Shown here: positions 51,588 through 61,707 of the stretch, piece after piece | Layout: each line of letters starts with the position of its first letter | How positions within the stretch are numbered: the first letter of the stretch is position 1 | Made by a program: the position numbers and the translations under genes | Assembly (NCBI GenBank): GCA_040954595.2 | Contig: CM082594.2 | Location: 9,362,001 to 9,426,000, forward strand | Reading direction: 5' to 3' | DNA length: 64,000 bases | From: Balanoglossus misakiensis | Lineage: Eukaryota; Hemichordata | The notes under the pieces: generated by a model | What the model was told of the DNA's origin: nothing | The model's input: the letters and a program-made list of their open reading frames with translations, nothing else | Databases searched by the model: none

Positions 51588-53860
51588 ATGGCGAAGTTTG
51601 TATTGGCCGGTGAGTGTTGGTTTTGTTTTTTACCTTTTTAGACGTGAAACTACTCGATTTTCAAAATACAATATAAAAGTTCGTTTAGTTCCAGTTATCT
51701 GGAAACCACCTGCTTGTTTTTGTGACACATGCAAACGGGCGATGTCTACAACTTTACAAAGTCGAAGGTGTTGTTGATCGATCATCTGTATTTCATTCAG
51801 GTCGGCCCACTTTCCATACACATGCGGGCGAAGAGTTGTTTTTACCCTTTCCTACCTCCATCACCAAAATGAGTCTTTTGAAACCCTTGATTTGTGTGAA
51901 AATCATAGAGATGATCGCTGCCACTTATTTACAACATTTTCTCTGTCATTTTCTTCAGGAAAGGCAAACTGTCCGTACTACGCCAAGGCGGAGCTCCTGG
52001 CTGATGATCTCAAAACAAATCTGCCAGATTTCAAAATTCACAAGATTGTGAAAACCCCGGATGAATGGCAGGTAAGACTACGCATTATAAATGATAACTA
52101 TATGTAGTACCAGCCAACCAACCAACTAATGAAAAATGATGTTGTCTTTTTTTTCTATTGAATAGACCTGGTTGTCAGAGCAATGCACACGCCACGGCTG
52201 GATCCACAACAAGTCACCAATGATATGGAGGGAGTTAGTTGACCGCGGTGGTAAGGGCATGCTCATTGGTGGAGCCAATGAGTTCCAAGAATTCGCTACA
52301 GGCTATTACGGAATCCAGTCCAAAATGGCCAGTGATGATATGAAGAAAGTGTCTGGTGAGAACTTGCACACAAAGGAGGTCATCACAGCTGAAGAGGAAT
52401 ACATAAAGAGTTTGAGTACACCTCTGCACGTGTGTATCACACATGCCTCCAGTCCGGTGGCATACAACATGGTGAATTCAATAGCCAGGGGTGATGTCTT
52501 TGGAAGTGAAACAGAGGTTTCCCTGAGGTTATACAGTGATGACGATAGCGTGATGAAGATTCTGGAAGGAGTGAAGATGGAGGCAGTAGATTTGGCCTAT
52601 CCGTTACTCAAAGAGGTCACCATAGTAACAGACATTAAACAAGCATTTACAGGTGTGCATGTGGTGATCATGCTTGATGAAATTGCAAAAACAGAAGACA
52701 TGGACAGAAAGGACTGGCTGAGAAAAAATGGTGAAGTCTTCACGTCTCGTGGTGAAGTTCTCGATGAAGTCGCACACCGCGATGTCAAAGTCGTTGTTGC
52801 TGGCAGTGGACCTGTCAATCACAACACATACATTCTCACAGTTGCAGCACCCTCCATCCCCAGACAGAACTTTGTAGCTCAAGCAAGGCTACGCGAGAAC
52901 TATGCTAAAGCAACAATTGCTAAGAGACTCGCAGTGAATTCAGCTGGCGTTGTAGATCTACTTGTCTGGGGAAATATCAACGGAACCACATTTACCGACG
53001 TGAGCAGATCCAAGGTCCATGGCTATGATGGAGCAATCTGGGGACCACCGTTCTACTCGAGACCCGTCCTTGACATGGTCCATGATAACAAGTGGTTAGA
53101 AACAGAATACCTGGAGTTACTGAAAAATCACCAGGAGAGTGTTGAAAGCACTCTAGGCCACACTTCGTCAGTGTCAGCCGCAGCAGCTGTGACAACTATG
53201 CTGGCAGATTGGTGGAATGGTTCCCCTGATGGAAGGATCTATTCTCTGGGTGTTGTTTCTGACGGTCAGTGTTCAATGTTTTGTGCTATATAGAAGTGTC
53301 ACTTTACCCTTCCACCCCTTAAGTAATCTTGAAACAGTACTGCATATACATGTACATGTAGTTGTAGCTAATAATAAATAAACTTTCTCTTGTTTCTAGG
53401 TTGGTATGATTTGCCGGAGAGCTTGGTATATTCCCTGCCAGTCAAATTTCAGAAAGGATCGTGGGAAGTCTTGCAAGACTTAGATCTGGAAGACTCAGTG
53501 AAGATCAAACTTCAGGAGATCGGCCGTGAGTTGCAGAAAGAATTATACGTGATGTTCCCACCTCCATTCACCGAGACACCACCACCGTCCGAAGAAGACA
53601 GCGAGAAAGACGACGAGAAGAAGAAAGTGTTTGGACAAGACGGCGAAGGCCCGGATGGTGCCACAGCTGATGGTGAAGCCAAGTCTGATGAAGTCGGGGA
53701 AATTACGTCCGAAATGCGACAACTTGGAACGATTAAAGAGGAAATCGAACCAGAAACGACAGACACAGAGAGAGGCAAAAGTCCTGCAGCGACAGATACT
53801 GATGGGGCAGCATCTACCGTTGCACCACCAACACCCACACCACAACCAGAACCTGAGTAG
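51588..53860 (+). CDS. MDH1B: Malate dehydrogenase 1B-like protein, probable pseudoenzyme
   Basis: Four exons: 51588-51609, 51959-52071, 52166-53264, 53400-53860; 1695 nt, 564 aa. The N-terminus [20 protein letters not shown] is typical of MDH1B and absent from MDH1. The MDH fold follows (about 130-450). In cytosolic MDH the catalytic histidine sits in WGNH; here it is WGNI (I316), and the LDHNR stretch with the catalytic Asp and an Arg reads LRENY. As in human MDH1B the enzyme centre therefore seems lost. The C-terminus is a long Glu/Pro/Asp-rich tail ([16 protein letters not shown]) not found in MDH1. The vertebrate gene is mainly expressed in testis and ciliated tissue. The exon of 1099 nt is unusually long for this window. 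AATAAA at 54300-54305. Confidence 0.95.
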
Positions 53861-54591
53861 ATGTCTTCTATTCTGGAATTGATCGTGAAGTGTTAGGAAG
53901 TAATTCGTATTTACTTTTGTATCCTGTTGAAGTATTTGTAACAGTGCAAACCAGACAAAGCCAACTCTCTTCATTTGTTAGGCATTTGTATTTTATGAAT
54001 CCACTAAATGAAATGTATGACATATTGAAATTTTTGTATATAACTTTTCTGCAAAGCGCCTGCTGTTTTGGCTGTATGGGTATACATTACATGTATACAT
54101 ATATGGTTCAGTTGTTCAGCATAGGTGAGTGGTTTTAAATGAACAGTTACATCTTTAGTTTTACCAATTATCATTATACACCAATTCTGTGTGTGGTAGG
54201 AATTTAAGAACTCAACATTTTGTCATTATTTGCAAATGTAATAATTAGGATCGACTTATTATATATTTTTATGTACATTCAGCACATTGTCTCAGCCCCA
54301 ATAAAGTTGTGTATTATTCATACATCAGTTGTGTCTAACTGTGGGAATTTTATCATCTTCTATTACGTACATGAAAGAAGTTCTATAGCATTCCTTTTTT
54401 CCACCATTGGTGGCGCACTTGCATAATATGGCGTATGCACGTGGGAGCTCAAGTCTGTGTGTAAAATTCACTTAGTTTGTTTGCCGTTTGGGGCAAAACA
54501 GGATACTAGTGATGAGATGTCTACAACGAACATGATCAGAAGAAAGATGGGAACACACGGCCCAGAATATTAGCCGGGGCGAGGACGTTAC
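53861..54591. other. MDH1B 3' UTR and spacer
   Basis: The UTR probably ends after AATAAA at 54300-54305. No coding sequence is seen in the rest. Confidence 0.6.
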
Positions 54592-54765
54592 CTGAAAGCC
54601 CGGCTGGCTTGTAGACTTCTCAATCCTTTCATGGATTGTCGGATCTGTTGTGCGAGTCGTGTCTCTGATTCTGTTTGTCACAGTTGCCATGCGACATCTT
54701 AGTCTGTAACCATCGCCTGTAGCACCAGGCACTGTGTACCGCGAAGGGCCCGACATCAACAGCAT
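54592..54765 (-). CDS. Candidate coding exon, unrecognised
   Basis: A 174 nt minus-strand frame starts at an ATG (MLLMSGPSRYTVPGATGDGY), continues RLRCRMATVTNRIRDTTRTT and ends in TTTCAG before the donor GTAACG (phase 0). The composition and the donor look like a first coding exon. Its next exon would have to lie between MDH1B and here, or the gene would run antisense through MDH1B; none was found. A plus-strand frame (54764-54925, starting MEVPLLTLHVPEATKLHPAL) overlaps its start, and both cannot easily be real. Confidence 0.35.
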
Positions 54766-56298
54766 GGAGGTACCACTACTGACACTTCATGTGCCTGAGG
54801 CAACGAAACTTCACCCGGCTCTGAACACAGTGAAGCACGCCAGCTGGAGGCGATGTACAGAAACCGCACACTATGAAAAACAAACACGTCAATCAAATCA
54901 ATGGAAAACTGCAAAAACATATTAGTTATCTGAGGAGGGTGAATATCGATCGATATTTGCTTGGTTAGACCAGCTGTGTAGTCTTCAAGTCAGAAATATG
55001 ATCGTATGACAGTGATCACTGACGCAGACACGATCGCGCCCATATTAAAGTAGCTTGATTAATTCAGGATCATGAAGGAACTACGTGGCAAGTATCCAGT
55101 TACTAAATCTAGACCCTTAAGTGTCGAAATCCACTGAAATCATTAAACTTTTCCTGCGATGAAACAGTCGTGACTTGTAATTATCGATTCAGGGCGCGAT
55201 TTCGGATCGATAATATTTTCAAGGTTTTGCCAGAAATTATAGCAATAGTGATCGGGGATTTCATTACAACGAACACAGTTGCGTGATGTAAATGCTGCGA
55301 GAAAATTTGTCAGGGCAGTGTATCTTTAACATTCACAAAGAATGGCAACTTAGTCAATGACAGTTTTGTACGCGCACAAAACCACAACTAACGTCATCGG
55401 TGTATCGAACCATTCATATCATAAAACTCGGACGATAAAAAAATATACAACGAGCTTTTGAAACTATGACGCCTCGTCGCACGTTTCTGAATACCAATGA
55501 CACGGCATACCTTTGCTATAACAACAGCGGGACGTCTCAGTCTTGAAAGGCGAGCTTGGATTAATACCCAAAATTCCTCGAGATGTGGTCATTAGTGTTA
55601 ACAAAGCCAATTGGGAAGCCAACTCACAAAACTGCCCTTCAAAGTGACACCTTGTTACCCTGAGTGATAGATACCCGAAGCTCCAGACACGGGAATTCAC
55701 ATTCTAATTACCATTGTGTTATGAATGAAAACCATTCAGGAAAATTACAGCATGTTTTCAACACTCATTTATATTTCAGATAAGATTACCGGTACGACCT
55801 CAATCAAAGATATGAAATATATGAACCGGAAATGTGAACTGTGCGCGAAATTTAGAGCACGGAGAAAAGATTACCGTGCAACAAACAGGAACTTAAAAAA
55901 TGAATCTGTCGACTTGTTTATTACATATTCGCTGGTGCCGCCATATACAATATCTCTATCGGTAAAGTGGATATTTTAGGACACACTGACATTTTTATCG
56001 TTTATAAGAATAAACCACTGGGGAGTCGCAAAATTTAAATATGTAAAATAATCTCTATGAATGTCCAACCTCGTGATGTTAAGTTGTCAATGCTGCCATA
56101 AGAAGGCGTCGTTCAGTCGTATCATGACGTCACTGGAGTTATAATCGTGTGTCGCTAGGGCTGAAAATGTTTGCGGACTCAAAAACGCAGTGTGTGGAAA
56201 GGCAACTTGCGTAATCGTTATATTTGAGGAATAAAATTATGATGTTATCTGCATTTCAATCGCAAAGGGCGACAGAAATACGGAGAGTTCTTCAGCTG

Positions 56299-57404
56299 TC
56301 ACGTGATAACCATCATGTTTTAATATGTGAGCGACTTGGGGATTTTCTCGAGTCCCCTCTCAACGACGGAACCACTTCGCTTCCAAACCATGTGATTCAA
56401 CCACAGCTGAAAACCAGACTGTATGTCCCGGCTATGAGTCAGTCTTTATAATAACTTTGTACTACTTTTTAAATCTGTCTTTGAGAATACTAACTTTTGC
56501 AAGTTTGCAAAGGGTTACCTGAAATGATTATATCCAGGGCGCTAAACCATGAACATATCCTTGACTTCACATATCACCATAAAACCAATTTACTGACTCG
56601 AATCCGCCAGCTTGTCATAAAGACAACCATATCTAGCTGATATTCATCCGGTTTGTATTTCACTTCCGGCTTTAAAATCAAAAGTAAACAGGTTTTCTTC
56701 ACGTTTCTTGTCCAATTTCATGAATAAAAGTGATGACGGCGAAATCGATTGCAGGAACCGTGATGACGTCAATGGCTGCAGCGCGCCTGGCAAGCGCATT
56801 TGTGCATGCGTGATTGACTTGATACCAGATCTTAAATCACGTGATTATGCGCTCAATTGACTGGAAACCAAATAATCACGTGACTTGTATTTTAATACAA
56901 AAGAAAAATGAGATTCGGCGAAGAGCATAGGTACGAACGAAGATAGTTTTACACAAAACTTTGTCAGTTGTGAAATACTATTTCTAAAGGATGCGATAAA
57001 AGTTTCAATGCATTTTCTTCCGTTTTCTGTCGTCGTTTAACAGAAAGAGAGAGGGGGATATGAGAGAGAGGGAGGGGGTGGTGGAAGAGAATGGAAGATA
57101 TTCCGGGAAGATAACACGTATGGATTTACAAGAAACAGTCAATCGACTTTGAAGGGATCTGTGGGGAGCTAAACTCTACACGAAATCGATTGCTATACTT
57201 GCTTAATAAGGCCCTTTTCTAATAAATCGATCTGAGTTTATTCTGTGAAATCAATTAAATGGCCATTTAGTCATTTCGTGTACACTTTAACTTTACAAAA
57301 CCTGGGTTGTTGTGATTAGATTTGATTGGCACCGGAAGCAGACGACAATACCTTACAATGTTTCACCACTCGGAATACCGTCTATACCGTCTGTGATCAC
57401 GTGA
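56299..57404. promoter_or_regulatory. Cluster of four TCACGTGA E-box palindromes
   Basis: TCACGTGA at 56299-56306, 56837-56844, 56876-56883 and 57397-57404. The middle pair is 31 bp apart and embedded in AAATCACGTGAT and AATCACGTGAC. This is the palindrome bound by USF, MiT/TFE and related bHLH-zip factors. The next coding-like start downstream is 57710. Confidence 0.5.
57042..57096. repeat. Purine-rich GA/GGA repeat
   Basis: Runs of GAGAGA and GGAGGGGGTGG on the plus strand, almost pure purine for about 55 bp. Confidence 0.85.
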
Positions 57405-57709
57405 CTGCCATCGAAGGCTTTGCACCGAACTTCCTTCCACACGCCGAGTTAACGCAAATAAAACACAGGAAATTGCCACAGTTCCAAACTGTTAACTTAT
57501 TTTGCCTGTGTAGTCACTTCGTTCAGGTTGTTAAATGTGAACAAAAGAACCTTGGAAAAGGTATAGGAAAAGAAGATAAAATTCTGCTTTTTGAAAAGAG
57601 AAATAATACGGACCCACACATTCGTGAAACTACATCGTGGATTTCGTTTAGTATTACAAAGTCTAAAATGTAATTTTAAAGCAACAACAAATTGTTGAGA
57701 TGCGCGAAC

Positions 57710-58239
57710 ATGGCAGAAGATCGGACGCGTTTGCGCATCCTTAAATTTAACAAAATATCCGAAACGGATGATGACGGAATTCCACATAGGTTGTATCCGG
57801 AAGTTTCTTTTGTGCAAGCCAACACCTGCCTTCGTCGTTCTCCCGTTAACGTTTCTAAACCGCACTCTGTCTTTGAAGAGCATCGATGGAAACTCGATAC
57901 ACATCGTGTATCCCATGTCATGAAATCCAAAACCCTGACATAAAACACACCTTGTAAACTTCTAGTGATACCATTACCCCACGCACCCCCCACACAGAAG
58001 GCCACGGTCGCCTGAAGACCCAGGGTTTAGATGACGTAGACGATAACTTTTCTGACAAACATCATGTCCGCGTCCGTGTTCTATCTCACGACATCAAAAC
58101 TCCCTATCGTCATTTTCACGACATTGCCGATGCAAATCAGATCAAAAACCACTGTCATGTTTTTCGCCACCAGCATATTAATTTCATTAGTGGAAGGGGT
58201 AAAAATTATACAAAACATGTCACTCCGTATTGGACATAA
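57710..58239 (+). pseudogene. Coding-like block broken by a frame change, unrecognised
   Basis: An ATG at 57710 (GAACATGGCAG) opens a frame of 78 codons: MAEDRTRLRILKFNKISETD, then IPHRLYPEVSFVQANTCLRR, ending at 57943. In another frame, open from 57958 to the stop at 58237-58239, the sequence is again protein-like: GLDDVDDNFSDKHHVRVRVL, SHDIKTPYRHFHDIADANQI and RHQHINFISGRGKNYTKHVT. The two could be exons joined by an unrecognised short intron (an acceptor-like TTCTAG lies near 57964), or one frame broken by an indel. I do not recognise the protein. It might be a single-exon retrocopy, or the start of a gene running right. Confidence 0.4.
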
Positions 58240-60525
58240 ACAGCTGCACTGACAGACGTGTTCAAAATAACACTTTTGAATTGAGATCATACTTGATAAC
58301 GCCCCACAAATGCTAAGCACTTCTTCGCTAGCTGACTGAATGCCTTTTCGCTTCAGGAATATCTTTCTAAAACTCGACTCTAAAGGATGAGCCCCTTTCT
58401 AAAAAGGCATTGACGCAAATTGTAACACTTCACGAGTTTCCTTTTCAAAATAACACTCGCCAGAAGAAACAACCCTTACTTTTTTTCTCGTCAACATCTG
58501 CCGACTGCCTTCAAAGTGATCATGTATTTTTTAAAGTCTTACTTGAAATTTCTATGGCAACTGCCAATTTGAAATGTTCTGGTTCTTTCGATGCGTGCCG
58601 ATGCTGCATTGTGAAACGTCGGCACAGTATCAACACGCTACACTGGCCATACATAATTCAACGCACTTCACCACTGAAGCTTATGCTGTGATCATTATCT
58701 GTAATGTCTTATCGATGACCTCTGACCCTTATCTTAGAATTACCTTTCCTGTCATCTCCCTGGTGACCTATTTCCCGTTCATCCAGATTTTTTTTCGTAA
58801 GAAGCCTTCCTTTCTGCCAATTATTCCCATATCGATCCGTTTTCATTAACTAGCGGTTCAGATGTCGGAGTCTTGCTTCGAAGAAGCACAACTTTGCATT
58901 AAGGCGCTGTCGAAACGTTTTGTTTTTGAAATCAAACTTTACGACTCCGATGAATTCAATTACTCACCACAACGACTATATTTCAAGACACTGTCTGTAT
59001 CTCTTTCAAATGGAAATTTATACTAACAACGTGTAACAGTGAATGACAAACAACATCGATATCTGTTCTATTAGTAACACTAGCCCTTTATCTGAAAACT
59101 GCAAATGAATATTGACTAGATTATTTAAAGAACGCCTTTACACACACTATTTAAACTTGACGTACAAAGGTGTCACTCTTTTCATTTTGCCATTGTCACT
59201 TGGCTAGATCGAGTTATTCACAAGTTTCTATTAATGTTTGTTTTATACATTTTGTAAAGAATATTATCACGAAGAATTTTGCGTGTGTCTTCAATAATAT
59301 TTTTAAAAAGTGAATTGCCATTAATTCATAATTTTAACAGGCTATCAAAGATCGTTACACGCTTTTCAAACCTTAGCTTGCGTCATAAAATTTCACGACA
59401 AATTCAGCTGTACTGTCGTAAAGTTGGATTTAAAAGTTAAGATCACTTGTATCGTTTTCTATAATTTCAACTATTCGACAAAAGTGCCGTTAAATTAAAT
59501 TGAATGGATGCCATAATAAAACCACAGCAGATATTTTATGGTTTGCAGTTACATATACATTTATAAATATAAATCGGTAACTTAAGACGATCTCATCTCT
59601 TATAAAATATAAATGCTGAAGTTTCAACACTATCCCAAAAGTGCGTCACAAAAATTACATTTGATTGTAGAATTTATAAATCTAACTTTATTCTACTAAT
59701 CTTTTTAATCTAATCTTAATATAAATGCTAATATTTGCAGTTTTGGTTTCACAACTTGAGTGAACTATCAAACGACAATTAACTCTTTTTCGCCTCTTGA
59801 AGTCATACCTATCCCAGGTCGCAATACACACAAAAAAACACCCAAAACAAACTATTTCTCGCACACGGTGTACAGTAAAAGGGTTGTATTCTTATGTTCC
59901 TGAAAGTAAATAAATTAAAGGTAGATATATCATCCGGGGCAGTGATATGATAGCTACGTAGAGAGGCAGCTTACCAAAATACAGAGGACTTTGCCCGAGG
60001 GGATTAGTCTGAAGAGACTCTAATATTGGGTAACCCTAAACATATTTCATGTCAACGCTAATGACAGAGACAATATGTCTTTACTTTTGAAGATACAGTC
60101 TGCTATCAAACACAGTGGTTATTCAAAACCGCGACCATGGAAGTCCGGGGCATGCAGCTGGTTATCTTGTGTCATCGTACCCTGCCAGTGACTAGACTGC
60201 TCAGTTTGTGACAGTATCTGTCAAATGGTCATATTTCCGCTCTTCCGAAAAATTTCCATCAGGTTGTTTTCGTCTCCGTCGCCCACGCACAACTGCCAGT
60301 TTTTCTCTTTTCTTGGGCGATTCTTAACGATGACAGGTTATCCGTATTTAAGTCGTCAGCACAATAAATTTTTGAATTTATTCCCGATGTGATTTTTGTT
60401 GTCGTTCTCGGGACGGTGGGATCAACTCGGATCAACTCGGGACAACTCGGCATGACGGCCAGAATTCCCGGAAACGACCGTCTTTGCGTTTATTTTCGCG
60501 TTTGACAAGAAAAATTGATAATAAG
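58240..60525. other. AT-rich spacer
   Basis: No assigned gene. The frames at 58410-58691 and 58574-58849 have no support. The part from 58.9 to 59.9 kb is strongly AT-rich with frequent stops in all frames. A short triplication of GGATCAACTC / GGACAACTC lies at about 60420-60450. Confidence 0.45.
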
Positions 60526-60557
60526 ATGGCGGATGCCATGGTGATTGATTTCTGGAC
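60526..60557 (+). CDS. Candidate first coding exon, unrecognised
   Basis: AAGATGGCGG is a strong start context. The frame MADAMVIDFW plus two bases meets the donor GTAACG. It could begin a plus-strand gene with later exons near 60.6-61.7 kb. Just downstream, a protein-like frame ending at 60757 (FLTVLEVRLTQSVLNSGLVR, KKRKFWYFGIDDQGRDD) is in another frame and could be intronic or a separate exon. I do not recognise it. Confidence 0.3.
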
Positions 60558-61516
60558 GTAACGTTAATCACAACTTCCCGGAAAACATCTGCCTCTCACG
60601 ACCACAAAGCAAATTCCTGACTGTCCTCGAAGTGCGATTGACTCAGAGTGTCTTGAACTCTGGTTTAGTTCGCGTTGCACTTTTACGAGCTCCAAATCGC
60701 TTGAAAAAAAGGAAATTCTGGTATTTCGGCATAGACGACCAGGGTCGTGATGATTGAGATATTTGTTTGATGCTCAAGCTCTGTAGATGTAAAGCCGAAT
60801 CATTACACGACACTGATGTGCGTAGAAAGTCCGCGTGAATGCAATGGGGGGCGTGTTTGTCTAGTTTGCCGGCACTACTTTGTCAAAGAGAAAATCGTGA
60901 CTGTTTAGATGAATGAGAGCCCATACATAAATGATCATGGGGTGAACATTATGTATTTATATTTTAAACTTGCACTTTTAGTTGTAATGGAAAGCCGGCT
61001 GCATCAGTTCTACAATCTACTAGTATACTTCCACAGAAACAAGTATGGTATTTAGCAAAAAACATATCGCAAACGTACATAGTGGGGTCTCTGTTGTCGT
61101 GTCAAAAAGGGTAGAAAAAATAAAATATTCAAAAGTGATACTCCATGTATAACACGAGTGTTCCTTTCGCTCTTCCTGCACATCATCTACACGCATCAGT
61201 GGATTTTCAATGATTTCACGTCTACTGACACGCCACTTTATTGATATATCCCATAATAATTTTGGATGATGACTAAACCTCTACCCACATTCACAAGTTG
61301 AATCAATTTATTTGTCGTTTTCCTTTCGCTGTACACAATCGACAGTCTTTCGTAATCTTGTGGCATCACGTGACATATTCCGACATATTCTGTTAGCAGA
61401 ACTAGGATGCAGACTATCTTATTTTCATGATAGTCTGAATCATGAATACCTCAATATTGCCGCCTGTGTATGTTTGACGACGCCAGGTGGGAGGTAGTGA
61501 AGAACAAATGTTGCAG
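60558..61516. other. Spacer or intronic stretch
   Basis: Contains the protein-like frame ending at 60757 described above, TCACGTGA at 61366-61373, and an open frame at 61312-61497 that is in phase with the candidate terminal exon starting at 61517. Nothing I can assign. Confidence 0.4.
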
Positions 61517-61707
61517 ATTGGGACGAAATTCACAATGAAGCAGATAAATATTTGGACCAAACTCGAAACGAGGCGTTTGTATCACCAGGTGAACGACTGG
61601 TTCTGATTGTCGTGTCCTTTGTCAGAGACATTATCACCGTGGGAAGATTTATTGAGAATATTAAGAATGGCGACCGAAGAACAGTTTACGTTGATTCACT
61701 CATTTAA
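61517..61707 (+). CDS. Candidate terminal coding exon, unrecognised
   Basis: After ATGTTGCAG the frame reads (G)DWDEIHNEADKYLDQTRNEA, FVSPGERLVLIVVSFVRDII and TVGRFIENIKNGDRRTVYVD up to a TAA at 61705-61707. The pattern of charged and hydrophobic residues is clearly protein-like, and there is no ATG at its start, so it fits a last exon entered in phase 1. The preceding 30 bp (GTGGGAGG to TTGCAG) begin with GT, end with AG, hold two in-frame stops and separate it from an open frame in the same phase (61312-61487). Such an intron would be very short for an animal. I do not recognise the protein. Confidence 0.45.

Larger units (their letters stand above)
54926..57709. other. Gene-poor spacer
   Basis: No assigned exon. 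It holds two TGACGTCA palindromes (56125 and 56764), a cluster of TCACGTGA sites (listed separately) and a GA-rich repeat. Frames such as 56224-56451 have no family or splice support. Confidence 0.45.

Noticed and set aside
53512-53974. Minus-strand frames of 108 and 143 codons over MDH1B exon 4
   Set aside because: Antisense shadows of the Glu/Pro-rich MDH1B tail, whose composition keeps reverse frames open.
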